DNA from: Oceanobacillus sojae
GTDB lineage: Bacteria; Bacillota; Bacilli; Bacillales; Amphibacillaceae
Direction of reading: 5' to 3'
DNA: 64,000 nucleotides
NCBI RefSeq assembly: GCF_007991515.1
Contig: NZ_BJYM01000015.1
Span: forward strand, 82,933-146,932
The stretch's first letter is position 1. Each line of letters opens with the position of its first letter. Position numbers and translations under genes: made by a program. Below, in pieces: positions 16,911-26,177 of this stretch. The notes under the pieces were generated by a model. That model searched no databases and was not told the DNA's origin. It saw only the letters and a program-made list of their open reading frames with translations.

Positions 16911-18849
16911 TTGTATCACCTCCTTCAAGGTAAAATGTTTTCAGAAATCGATAAACGATGATACTGCGCATTAGCATCCTCAGCTCAGGCTTAAAAGCAA
17001 GATCACCCTTTGGCTTTTCCATAGCAGATGACAGGGCATTTCTAATAGAATCTGTATTCAAATATTGTGCTGTATCCTTGTCTTTTAACAGCTCTTTCAC
17101 CTCATTAATAAAGTCTGTCCAGCAGGGTATCATGCGGTGAAGCCAATCTGCTGCCTGGACACCGTACTTTGTCTGGTTTAACCGCACTTTATCAGGCAAA
17201 TATCCTTTTGTTGCATTTCTGATTAATGCCCGATCCATTCCGTTATTAATAAATTGTTCTAACGGCAGGGACATACAATAATTAATCACCCGGATATCAT
17301 TTGTCGGATCACGCATTAGTGTCCCATATTGCAGGGATAGCTTTGAAAATGCTATTCCATTTGAATTCCATATAAATTCATTATCAATAAGATAGTTTCT
17401 TTGATTTAAAATGTTGAGATCAGTAAGTCCATCTGCTCCCATTCCATATCTCTGAAGTTTTTCAAACACATTCATTTTATTAGCAAAATCAGGATTCACA
17501 AGCATTGGAAAAGAATTATCATCTTCCCTGTTTAAAAACGGAAATGCCTGTTTACTTATAAGTGATAACAGCTTTTTTCTGCCTATCCCGATGTTTCTGC
17601 TATAAGGCTTAAGCTCACGGGCAAAATGAAACCACTTCATTCTCTTTAATAAGTGTCCATAATATTCCATTGCCGGTCCCCAGGATATTGTAAAATTCCC
17701 TCTGGCACCGCTTAACAAAACTCCGACATTATCCTTGGCTGCCTGTTCAAAAATCCCCTTCATCCAGAATGAATTCTCAAAGAATTTATAAGGCGATTCG
17801 ATAATTTCCAGCCATTCATCCATATCATTGTATGGATTCTTACTTTCCAGGCTTAAATAATGATCTTCAATATTCCCTACATAATCAATCGTAGCATGGA
17901 TGTATGGACGTTCATCCGGGTAATAGTTTCCTGGTGTATAGTCAATAAAATCTGCTGCCGGGATTGAGCTGTAGGTATGTAATTTTTTGTTCTGGCTTTG
18001 TAATGTTTTTGCAGCAAAACTGACAACGGAGCCTGAATCAAGTCCGCCGCTCAGATGTGAACCAACAGATTTAAATGTCCGCAATCTCGAGTCAACTGCT
18101 TTCTGAAATACATCACGGAAACCCTCTACATATTCATCCCCTTTCTTGAATCTGATTTTGTCGTTAAATGACAGCACCTGAAATTTAGAAAGCTTCACCT
18201 TTCCTTCTATCACAGTAATCGTATGTGATGGGGGGACTTGCAGGATATTTCTAATAACCGTTTTTGATACATCAATTGCATCTATAAATGTCGAAATCGC
18301 TAAATATTCAGCCAGCCATTCCTCATTTAATTGTCTGTTAACATATGGCAGCTTTAACAGTGGCTCCATGGTTGTACAAAATGCAAAGCGCTGGTCATCA
18401 GAGAAATAGTAGAGTGACCTTGAACCGGAAAAATCTCTCGCTCCAAACAGCTTTTGGTTTTTTTCATCCCAAATCATAAAAGCAAAGTCGCCAACCAAAT
18501 ATTTTGAAGACTCCTCGCCCCATTTCGCGTAAGCAATCAATATTAATTGGCTATCCGGCATTCCTTTTCTTTCTTCACGCTGAACTCCTAATTTATCAAA
18601 TAATTCTTCCCGATTATCGATGATTGCGTCTGATGTAATTGCCAGTTGTCTTGTCTTATCATAAAAAGGAAGCTGTTCATTAATTGATTCAGATGTAATC
18701 CACTGCGCATGGCAACCTAAAAGTACATTTTTCTTGCTCCATATTTGTATATCATCAGCCGGAAACTTCCTTAATGCCAGCATCATCTGCCGCCCAAATT
18801 GATGCGGAACAGCACTATTCACGTGATAAATTCCAGCAATTGCACTCAT
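16864..18849 (-). CDS. Lasso peptide cyclase C (asparagine synthetase-like)
   Basis: The 661-residue protein has an N-terminal class II amidotransferase-like domain (about 1-215) and a C-terminal Asn-synthetase domain with the ATP-pyrophosphatase loop LSGGLDSGSVV (about 265). It begins MSAIAGIY; the glutaminase nucleophile Cys2 is absent, as expected of lasso cyclases, which adenylate the ring Asp side chain and need no ammonia. The start is ATG 18849, eight bases after GGAG; ATG 18852 and further upstream in-frame starts are less likely. It is the first gene of the lasso operon and overlaps the precursor gene. Two SinR-type palindromes lie 32-152 bases upstream. Confidence 0.92.
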   Translation of the reverse strand: MSAIAGIYHVNSAVPHQFGRQMMLALRKFPADDIQIWSKKNVLLGCHAQWITSESINEQLPFYDKTRQLAITSDAIIDNREELFDKLGVQREERKGMPDSQLILIAYAKWGEESSKYLVGDFAFMIWDEKNQKLFGARDFSGSRSLYYFSDDQRFAFCTTMEPLLKLPYVNRQLNEEWLAEYLAISTFIDAIDVSKTVIRNILQVPPSHTITVIEGKVKLSKFQVLSFNDKIRFKKGDEYVEGFRDVFQKAVDSRLRTFKSVGSHLSGGLDSGSVVSFAAKTLQSQNKKLHTYSSIPAADFIDYTPGNYYPDERPYIHATIDYVGNIEDHYLSLESKNPYNDMDEWLEIIESPYKFFENSFWMKGIFEQAAKDNVGVLLSGARGNFTISWGPAMEYYGHLLKRMKWFHFARELKPYSRNIGIGRKKLLSLISKQAFPFLNREDDNSFPMLVNPDFANKMNVFEKLQRYGMGADGLTDLNILNQRNYLIDNEFIWNSNGIAFSKLSLQYGTLMRDPTNDIRVINYCMSLPLEQFINNGMDRALIRNATKGYLPDKVRLNQTKYGVQAADWLHRMIPCWTDFINEVKELLKDKDTAQYLNTDSIRNALSSAMEKPKGDLAFKPELRMLMRSIIVYRFLKTFYLEGGDTNEKAMERAQIGIIGY

Positions 18850-18880
18850 CATATCTTCTCCAATATATAGGATTAACTTA

Positions 18881-18900
18881 TTGTTCTTATTAAAGAACAA
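18881..18900 (-). promoter_or_regulatory. SinR-type palindromic box, proximal to the lasso cyclase gene
   Basis: TTGTTCTTATTAAAGAACAA is a near-perfect dyad with GTTCTT and AAGAAC arms, 32 bases before the cyclase start. It has the same half-site as the two boxes at the eps promoter and as the known SinR consensus GTTCTYT. Promoter hexamers here could not be fixed. Confidence 0.68.
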
Positions 18901-18984
18901 TAAAATTTTAAAAAAAACTAAATTCCACTTTTGAATTAAAGCAGTTTATTTAGTTAGTCATTTAAAAAGGGATAATAAATTTTC

Positions 18985-19000
18985 GTTCTATATAAAGAAC
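18985..19000 (-). promoter_or_regulatory. SinR-type palindromic box, distal to the lasso cyclase gene
   Basis: GTTCTATATAAAGAAC differs by one base from the 16-bp palindromes at the eps promoter. It lies in the gap between the truncated cyclase-like gene and the lasso operon, 100 bases from the proximal box. Confidence 0.65.
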
Positions 19001-19112
19001 ATATACTATTTTACATAATAATTCAATACTTATTTCTAATTTTTTGATAATTAGTTACCTCTAATAGACTTCTTCCTAATAAAGTCCTGTAAAAATGAAG
19101 TAGAGGGAATAC

Positions 19113-19817
19113 TCATCTATTGATAAAGTGACTGTATTTTTTTACCTTAACGAGTCCATCACAAACAGAGATAGTATGTGACGGGGGAACTTGTATTATA
19201 TTTTTATAAATTGTTGACGAAGGATTAATAGAATCACTCCCATCCGGGCTGCCCAGGAAGAAGTCTGCAATCCAAACTTCATTGAAGCTCTTATCTACAA
19301 ATGGCAATAATAGCAGCGGCTGTATTAATGTGCAAAAGGCAAAATGCTTTTGGTCATGAAAGTAATAAATGGGTCTGGTGCCCGAATAATCTCTCGCGCC
19401 AAAAAGTTTTTGTTCTTTACCATCCCAAATCATAAAAGCAAAATCACCAACTAAATATCTCGGTAATTCTTCTCCCCATTTTTGATAGGCAAGTAAGATT
19501 AACTCGCTGTCCCGCAGACTTGCTCTCTTGAGACGATTAATTTCTAAGCTGTCAAATAGTTCATTACGATTAGCTACTTCTGTATCTGCAGTAATTGCCA
19601 GTAATCTCGCGTTATAACAATTAGGTAAATCTTCTTCAACCGACTCGCAGATCATCCGCGTAGAGTGACAACCGAGAAAAATATTTTTCTGCTGCCATAG
19701 CACAGCATCATCTACAAGGAATTTTTGTAATTCCTTCATCATTATATATATATGATTTCCTTGTACCGATTCATTATTAAACTGATAGATTCCAACGATA
19801 GCGCCCAGAGAAATCAC
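19113..19817 (-). pseudogene. Truncated lasso-cyclase-like gene: N-terminal domain only
   Basis: About 230 residues align with the first 225 of the lasso cyclase (shared blocks GARD-SG-R, YLVGDFAFMIWD, IQVPPSHTI), then the frame stops; the whole synthetase domain with SGGLDS is missing. The GTG at 19817 overlaps the ribosome site. By alignment with MSAIAGIY the true start would be a CTG at about 19805 (LGAIVGIY) behind GGGAGGTGAT. A non-canonical start plus loss of the catalytic domain suggest a decaying duplicate. A functional stand-alone domain cannot be excluded because the frame is otherwise clean. It overlaps the PIG-L gene by four bases. Confidence 0.7.
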
Positions 19818-20791
19818 CTCCCATTCATCAATTTTTTCATTTTAGTTTTTGATTGATAAAGCTTGCCGTGAACAGAGGACTCATTAATTTGTAAATGATT
19901 TATAAACCTAAAGAACTGGGTAATTAATGGCCGGATGTTTGCTTCCTGGAAATTGGAGTACGCTAATAATTCTTTTTCTAAATCATCCAAGTCCGCTTTC
20001 CGGATGGCTTCTCCCATTAAATAATATTTAGCAACATCCTGAGATTTATGACATGCCAGCATTTGCTTTTTTAGCTTGTACTGAGCATCTGAGAGCTTCA
20101 TTAGAGTTTCTTCTGTCTCCGTTGATTTACAATTTCTAAAACGAATATCCTCCGTACCAAGAGGCTGCAGCTGATTATATTCCGCCCACTCATAAACATT
20201 AGAAAAGTCCAGCTTCTTACAAACTGATTTTACAACATAGCTTGTTATGTCATGATCATTGTGTCCACCCTCCATACAGTGAACATATACTTTTTTAGGC
20301 TGATATTTTTCCATTAAAAAAAGAACATCCTTCGCTATTTCATTTAAGTAGCGATGTGTTCCTGCATCGGGAAATCCAAGACAATACACATTTTCTTCTG
20401 GGATATTTAATAATGATAGCCCCTGTAAACCCTCTCTATATCTTTCCTCCGCTTTATCCTTTGAAAACGCCTCAGGCATCCGCCAGCTTTCACCAATTAA
20501 CCCGGAACCATTGGTCACATACGTTACGACAGTGTTCTCTCTCTTTTTCTGATGACTATATAAAATTGAAGACAAACCCAAAACCTCATCATCCGGATGC
20601 GCAGCAAAAACAAGTATATCTGCTTCCTGTTTTATATTATCCTGGAATTCTCTTCCCAGCATTTTTTTGGGATATCTGTACAGTCCCCGTGTGTATTCGA
20701 TAAGCTTAATCATTCTTTCTTCGCCAATGGTCCGCTTCATTCCCTGAAAAACCAGGCTCTTCAACCTAACAGCAGCCAAAATAATCTTCAT
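19814..20791 (-). CDS. PIG-L family deacetylase
   Basis: The 325-residue protein has the zinc-binding motif FAAHPDDEVLG (about residue 57) and the later GGHNDHD (about 178), which together supply the two His and Asp ligands of PIG-L/LmbE deacetylases. These enzymes remove N-acetyl groups from GlcNAc-type sugars. At the end of the eps operon, an amino-sugar deacetylase could tailor the polysaccharide or a lipid-linked intermediate. An N-terminal basic, hydrophobic stretch (about 1-40) may associate with the membrane. The choice of start is uncertain. Confidence 0.85.
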   Translation of the reverse strand: MKIILAAVRLKSLVFQGMKRTIGEERMIKLIEYTRGLYRYPKKMLGREFQDNIKQEADILVFAAHPDDEVLGLSSILYSHQKKRENTVVTYVTNGSGLIGESWRMPEAFSKDKAEERYREGLQGLSLLNIPEENVYCLGFPDAGTHRYLNEIAKDVLFLMEKYQPKKVYVHCMEGGHNDHDITSYVVKSVCKKLDFSNVYEWAEYNQLQPLGTEDIRFRNCKSTETEETLMKLSDAQYKLKKQMLACHKSQDVAKYYLMGEAIRKADLDDLEKELLAYSNFQEANIRPLITQFFRFINHLQINESSVHGKLYQSKTKMKKLMNGR

Positions 20792-20820
20792 CCTCTCTCT
20801 AATCTTTATTGATGTACACC

Positions 20821-21954
20821 TTATGAATCTGCTCTGATTAAAATCCTTTCAGCGCTTTTCCGTAGATACATATGAAAAAAACGGGATTTATTAATTTGAA
20901 ACAAGAAAGTGAAAAATCCTGATCTTAAAGTCGTATTTGTGAAGGTGTATTCTACATTATGTTTATTGACCGCCCCCCAATTGTACTTATAGGCTTCTTC
21001 CCCTTTTAAAAAATCGAAATACTGACATCCTTCTTTACTTGCATCAAGAATAAGATGATATATTAACAACTGACCTATCGAGTACTTTCCAAATTCCGTA
21101 TCAAAGCTTGGAATATAAAAATAGAATCTGTTTCCATCGTTCATGCCGAAGTGTACTGCAATAATTTGCTTATTTATTTCTAAATAGGAAAGATGTAATA
21201 ACTCATTTTGAAAGAGTTTTTTTGCTGTTAACAGTGCATATTCCTTCTCTTTCTGATTATTGTATTTGCTGGGAGTTTTCGTACCATTCCATCTTCTCTT
21301 ATGCAGCTCAAATAGCGTATTCATCACAGGTTCTACATCTATTTCTCTTAATACTTTCTTATAAAGGTATTCTCCTTTTTGCCTGATTAATTTTCTTTGT
21401 TTAAAAAGGATTTTCTTTACGTACTTTTGATTTACCCCGGACTTCGTCTGGTCCATATTACGTTCAAGCATGATGTAAGGGGAATCTACCGTTTTTATTT
21501 TTTCTATCATTTTAAAACCATCCGGTAACTGAGTAGAAAAGACTTTATTATAAATAGAATCCCCGGGTAAGTCCGACCATACTATACAATTCCAATTTTT
21601 CCTGTCCTCTGTAAGCTTTTTCATCACCAGGTTAGTGATTTCCCTCATATCATATTTGCTAGAAATAATCGGCACTAAATAATCAGCCATTCCTAATCCA
21701 ATCGGCCGGATTACAGTAAAGCCCCAGGTTGCTTTATAACTGTAAAGAGGGATAATCGCAATAGTATTCATTCCTTCCTTTACTTCTATAATATAAGGAT
21801 CTACCATTTGGCAGCTTTTTTTATATCTCCACCAGTTTTTCATCCATGCTCTATCCTGGAAAATATTATATTCATGAATTCCCTCACTAAAATTACTACA
21901 TGCAGAAAATAATCTTTCAACTGCATCCTCATCTTTATGCAGAATAACATCCAC
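20821..21954 (-). CDS. GNAT/FemAB-like acyltransferase (CelD/BioF2-type)
   Basis: The 377-residue protein fits the Acetyltransf_6 family: a double GNAT-like fold with central HKRRWNGTKTPSKY (about 217) and the C-terminal GKYSIGQLLIYHLILDASKE block, then YFDFLKGEEAYKYNWG (about 320-335), the family hallmark. Members found in polysaccharide clusters acylate sugars. The start is GTG 21954 behind AGGAGGATAG. Its neighbours are the PglK-like flippase and the PIG-L deacetylase, so deacetylation followed by re-acylation of an amino sugar is conceivable, though that is inference. Confidence 0.82.
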   Translation of the reverse strand: MDVILHKDEDAVERLFSACSNFSEGIHEYNIFQDRAWMKNWWRYKKSCQMVDPYIIEVKEGMNTIAIIPLYSYKATWGFTVIRPIGLGMADYLVPIISSKYDMREITNLVMKKLTEDRKNWNCIVWSDLPGDSIYNKVFSTQLPDGFKMIEKIKTVDSPYIMLERNMDQTKSGVNQKYVKKILFKQRKLIRQKGEYLYKKVLREIDVEPVMNTLFELHKRRWNGTKTPSKYNNQKEKEYALLTAKKLFQNELLHLSYLEINKQIIAVHFGMNDGNRFYFYIPSFDTEFGKYSIGQLLIYHLILDASKEGCQYFDFLKGEEAYKYNWGAVNKHNVEYTFTNTTLRSGFFTFLFQINKSRFFHMYLRKSAERILIRADS

Positions 21955-21983
21955 TTTGCTATCCTCCTTCTAAAGGTTCTACG

Positions 21984-23747
21984 TTACATAATGGATTGGT
22001 TCAGCTTATTATTTACTGATACTAATCTGCCATTATTTATCCTGTAGACAATGTCACAATTTTCAATAGTACTTAATCTGTGTGCTATGATAATTAGCGT
22101 CTTATTCCCCTTCAGTTTATTAAAAGCACTCATAATTTCTTTCTCCGTTTTGTTGTCTAATGCAGAGGTTGCTTCGTCCATAAACAATATCTCGGGATTA
22201 TGATATAACGATCTGGCAATGCCAACTCGCTGGCGCTGTCCGCCCGACAGCATGACACCCCTTTCTCCAACCGGTGTATCAAGCTTATTGGGAAGCTCTT
22301 CAACAAACTGTTTTAACTGTGCCTGCTCCAAAGCACGCCAAACCTCTTCATCTTTAATCTGATCATCATTTAACCCAAAAGCAACATTCCTGCGGATAGA
22401 ATCATCGGAAAGAAAAATAGCCTGCGGAATATATCCGATTTTCTTCTGCCATAAAGACCGCTGTTCAAATAAATTTACACCATCAACCAGAATGCTTCCC
22501 TTTTCGGGCGGGAACAAGCCTAGTATAATATCAACAATCGTTGTTTTACCGGCTCCTGATTCTCCGACAAAGGCAACTGATTTACCGATGGGAATCGATA
22601 AAGTAACATCCTGTACAGCGTATTTATTTTGATTGGGATACTTGAAAGACACCTCATCCATCTGGATTGAATTGTGAAATATTTTTTCTCCACGTATTAT
22701 TTCCGTACTGTTCTTACCAGATGCCAAAACGTCTTTATCCATAAATAAATCATCGTAAACGACATGCAAGGCCGGCATACTATACCGCATAATTGTAATC
22801 AATGAAACAACACGGTTGATGGAAGGCATCAGCCGAAATGCGGCCATAGCAAATAATGCCATGGTTGAGATAAAATGAGATAGATTCGCTCCCTGGAGAA
22901 TAATGATTAGTGCTGTGATCAGAACAATCGCGACAAGCATCGTTTCGATAAAATATCTAGGAACCACTTCCAGCATTTTTAAGTACTTCGTATTATTGGC
23001 TTGAATTTGACTCTGATTTGTATACTCTCTGATAAAAAAACGCTCTTTCCCAGAAACCTTTACTTCTTTACTGGCACCCAGTCCCTGATTGACCCATTGT
23101 ATCATTTTCCCGGTTACTTCCTGATGCTCTTCCCCAAGCTGGCTGATTTTTTTCCGGTAGCTTATAAAAAAAAGGCAAACACTCCCGCCTAGTAAAACAG
23201 CTGCGGCTAAAGTTGCCAAAGGGGCTGTTACTACTAATAATACTGCAATAAACAGGATGACCAGCACCTCTGTCAGTAATTGAAAGCCGGAAATCATGAT
23301 TCCATTAAAGATTTTTGCTACTTCTTCATTGACATTTCTCAATAGATCAGCTGTGTTTCTCTGTAAGTGAAAGGTATAGGGCTTTGTTAAATATGCCTGA
23401 AATAAATCCCTGGACAACCTTACTTTTTGATTCAATGTCACCTTAATTTGAGTGTAATTAAAAAATAGTAAGTATACATTTTTAATCACAAATACTGCTA
23501 ATAATATAATTACAGCAAATATGATAAAAGCATTTACCGTCTGGAAGTTAAGCCAGCCGTATACATTTGCAAGGACAGGCTGCTCCTGAATCACATTTGG
23601 ATTTACTACCATACCGACAAAGGGAACAATTACTCCTATGCTGATTGTTTCAAATACTGCTGCTGCAATCATCATAAAAAGCAGCACAATAAGCTTCTGT
23701 TTCTCTTTTCTTGAAAAAAGTCGCAGTAATTTATGGACGCTATTCAC
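21984..23747 (-). CDS. PglK-like ABC transporter, probable lipid-linked glycan flippase
   Basis: The roughly 587-residue protein has six N-terminal membrane helices and one ATPase: Walker A GESGAGKTT (about 397), signature LSGGQRQRVG, Walker B EILFMDEATSALD and IIIAHRLST. The region between helices 2 and 3, with LNQKVRLSRDLFQAYLTKPY and HLQRNTADLLRNV, is characteristic of PglK/WlaB-type flippases. No Wzx-type flippase gene (EpsK) is visible in this eps operon, so this protein may do that job. SD AAGGTG favours a start at GTG 23747 or TTG 23750; GTG 23759 overlaps the SD. Confidence 0.82.
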   Translation of the reverse strand: MNSVHKLLRLFSRKEKQKLIVLLFMMIAAAVFETISIGVIVPFVGMVVNPNVIQEQPVLANVYGWLNFQTVNAFIIFAVIILLAVFVIKNVYLLFFNYTQIKVTLNQKVRLSRDLFQAYLTKPYTFHLQRNTADLLRNVNEEVAKIFNGIMISGFQLLTEVLVILFIAVLLVVTAPLATLAAAVLLGGSVCLFFISYRKKISQLGEEHQEVTGKMIQWVNQGLGASKEVKVSGKERFFIREYTNQSQIQANNTKYLKMLEVVPRYFIETMLVAIVLITALIIILQGANLSHFISTMALFAMAAFRLMPSINRVVSLITIMRYSMPALHVVYDDLFMDKDVLASGKNSTEIIRGEKIFHNSIQMDEVSFKYPNQNKYAVQDVTLSIPIGKSVAFVGESGAGKTTIVDIILGLFPPEKGSILVDGVNLFEQRSLWQKKIGYIPQAIFLSDDSIRRNVAFGLNDDQIKDEEVWRALEQAQLKQFVEELPNKLDTPVGERGVMLSGGQRQRVGIARSLYHNPEILFMDEATSALDNKTEKEIMSAFNKLKGNKTLIIIAHRLSTIENCDIVYRINNGRLVSVNNKLNQSIM

Positions 23748-23798
23748 CAATTTACTCACCTTTTATTTTAGAAGTTTTTTTGAGACATATGAAAGAAT

Positions 23799-24977
23799 TT
23801 ATGGAGCATTCTCCACCATTTTATAGAGCCTTTCCATCTCTTTTGTTGTATCCACTACCTGCTGTGACAGGTTGCTGCTGAATTTTTCTCTTAATCTTTT
23901 ATCATTTAATAGTCGCAGGATAGCATGATAAATCTCTTCCTTCTCGAAATTTACGATTAACCCTGTTTCTCCTTGGCTTATTTGTTCAGCTGCACCAGTA
24001 TTTGTTGTAATAATGGGTTTTCGTAATATCCTTGCTTCTGCCACAGTGAGGGCATAGGATTCATGCCGGGATGGTTGTATATAAATATCACAATCCTTTA
24101 TATACGGATAGGGATTTTTTACCGTACCAAGTAACAGGAGGTTATTTTCTAGTTGGTATTCCTTTATCATTGTCTCGATTTTCTCTCTTAGAATCCCTTC
24201 GCCTATTAAGTACCAGCGGACATGATATCCTTTTAACAATAATTTTGATAAAATTTCCGGAATCATATCCTGCCCTTTTTCTACTGACAGCCTGCCCACT
24301 GTCAGAATGCGAATGCCTTTAAACCTATCGCTATAACTTTCTTCCGCTTTTGATAAAGTCTCCAGTTTATCTCTTTCGATAACATTATAAAATGGAAATG
24401 TTTTATCTTTCAGATTCGGAAATATATCAATAAATTTCGTCATAGCATATTTAGAAACACAGAAGATACAATCGAACCTACTATAGAACCTCTCTCCCTG
24501 TTTTCGCAAAGCTTCTTCAAAATAGGAAACATCACAATGAATCCAGACAGCCTTCTGTTTTGCTTTTATATTATTCATGACATAAACGTCGGGAAATGTT
24601 ACCGGACTATGGTAAGCTATAGCAATGTCGTACACTGTTTCATCTCTTGGCACCATCCTGGAGTAGTACCTGTTTTGCTTATAATTAGACACTGTGTGCT
24701 GTATCAATTTCGTATAAAATCCTGTTTTAACCGCTGTAATAATGTCCCCTTTTTTTGTATATTTCCACATTTTCTCCAATGCTGTTTCCCTTGCTCCAAA
24801 TATATTTTCTACATGCACAAACTCCGGGATTTCCTCATAAAGCTCACCCTCCTCCGACATCAGCTTTACAGTCACATCGTAATCTTTCAGCTGCATGCTA
24901 TTCAGCATAGCAATTAAAGCCTTTTCGATTCCACCCATTATCATTCTTTGTGTTACAAATAATACTTTTTTGCGCAC
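23799..24977 (-). CDS. GT4 family glycosyltransferase
   Basis: The 392-residue protein has a GT-B fold: N-terminal TQRMIMGGIEKALIAML loop, a C-terminal Rossmann block TVGRLSVEKGQD (about 228) and the nucleotide-sugar site PSRHESYALTVAEA, the E-x7-E motif (about 305-313). It is the fourth of four similar GT4 enzymes in a row (with 25014, 26178 and 28608) that share the PYP(F/Y)-I-K-x-x-D-(I/L)-Y-(I/V)-Q-(P/T)-S-R pattern. The sugar donor is unknown. Starts with GTG behind GAGGTGAG. Confidence 0.85.
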   Translation of the reverse strand: MRKKVLFVTQRMIMGGIEKALIAMLNSMQLKDYDVTVKLMSEEGELYEEIPEFVHVENIFGARETALEKMWKYTKKGDIITAVKTGFYTKLIQHTVSNYKQNRYYSRMVPRDETVYDIAIAYHSPVTFPDVYVMNNIKAKQKAVWIHCDVSYFEEALRKQGERFYSRFDCIFCVSKYAMTKFIDIFPNLKDKTFPFYNVIERDKLETLSKAEESYSDRFKGIRILTVGRLSVEKGQDMIPEILSKLLLKGYHVRWYLIGEGILREKIETMIKEYQLENNLLLLGTVKNPYPYIKDCDIYIQPSRHESYALTVAEARILRKPIITTNTGAAEQISQGETGLIVNFEKEEIYHAILRLLNDKRLREKFSSNLSQQVVDTTKEMERLYKMVENAP

Positions 24978-25013
24978 TTTTTTCTCACCTCACTAAAAAG
25001 CCTTTTCGAAGGG

Positions 25014-26144
25014 CTATATGCTAATTTCAATTTTGTTTCTTAATTTTTTGCTCATTACATGAATGATTTCCTGATATATCTCCCATGCATCAGCTTCTAC
25101 AACAACACCCATTTTCAATCCCTCCATTTGTTCATGAGCACCTGTAAAATTAGTCGTAATAATCGGCTTGTTAAAGACCTTCGCCTCTCCTAAAGTGATA
25201 CAGAATCCTTCATGCCGGGATGGCTGAACATAAATATCACATTGTTTTAAAAAGGGGTAAGGATTTGGATGTGCTCCTAATAAGATAAATTCTCTTTCAA
25301 CTTGATACTTTTTAATAAGAAATTCATATGCAGACCTGCTGTTACCTTCTCCAACACAGTACCATCTGACTTTATATCCCTTTTCTCTCAGCTTTGCTAA
25401 TACTGGAATAACAAGATCCTGTCCTTTTTCTTTACTTAATCGTCCGATAGTTAATATTCTTATGCCATCAAACTCATCATTAAAGCCATCCCCTTCATCC
25501 GCCATTTGTAAAATTAACTCAGAAGAGATTTTATTAGGACAGGAATCTATGTTACTTTGTAATTCAGGCAGTATATGAACTAAACGGTCTTTTCCCTCAT
25601 TTGACACCGTATAGATTCTGTCAAACTCAGGATACAATCTTTTGGCAAATGGCAGATCAAACCCGACCTTCGTCACATCAAAATGAATCCATTGCAGTTT
25701 TTTTTCAGCACTTATTTTATGAATAACAAAATAGCTTATGAGATCCATCGGACCTGCATAAGCTATAGCTACATCATATTTATTTTTTATATCCGCAGTA
25801 TTCCTTAATATATATTTAAAGAAAATACTTTTATTTTTCAGGATTCGGGACAATCCATATGTCAGCGAGAAATTTATTACCCTGATAAGCCGGCCTTTTT
25901 TTATAAGATTCCATATAGTCCATCTGGGGGGATTCGTCACCATTCCTTTTATCTCAGGATATTCATGCACGTATTCCACGTTGACATGATCTGGAATTGC
26001 ATTCAAAAATCCCCCATATTTCTCCAGCATTAGAATCGTAATATCATATTTATGTTCAGGTATTTCTGCTATCCTATTAAGCAGTGCCTTTTCTGTGCCG
26101 CCAATATTCATATTGATCAGCATAAATAGCATTTTCTTCTTCAT
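25014..26144 (-). CDS. GT4 family glycosyltransferase
   Basis: The 376-residue GT-B enzyme has LINMNIGGTEKALLNRI near the N-terminus, ILTIGRLSKEKGQD (about 230) and IYVQPSRHEGFCITLGEAKV with the E-x7-E motif (about 308-316). It is strongly similar to the genes on both sides, so it probably arose by duplication. Its C-terminus is about 15 residues shorter than that of the neighbouring paralogue and ends in a short basic stretch. Acts in the cytoplasm on a lipid-linked eps repeat unit. Confidence 0.84.
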   Translation of the reverse strand: MKKKMLFMLINMNIGGTEKALLNRIAEIPEHKYDITILMLEKYGGFLNAIPDHVNVEYVHEYPEIKGMVTNPPRWTIWNLIKKGRLIRVINFSLTYGLSRILKNKSIFFKYILRNTADIKNKYDVAIAYAGPMDLISYFVIHKISAEKKLQWIHFDVTKVGFDLPFAKRLYPEFDRIYTVSNEGKDRLVHILPELQSNIDSCPNKISSELILQMADEGDGFNDEFDGIRILTIGRLSKEKGQDLVIPVLAKLREKGYKVRWYCVGEGNSRSAYEFLIKKYQVEREFILLGAHPNPYPFLKQCDIYVQPSRHEGFCITLGEAKVFNKPIITTNFTGAHEQMEGLKMGVVVEADAWEIYQEIIHVMSKKLRNKIEISI

Positions 26145-26177
26145 ACTGCTACCCTCTTTCTACAGGCGCATATTATG

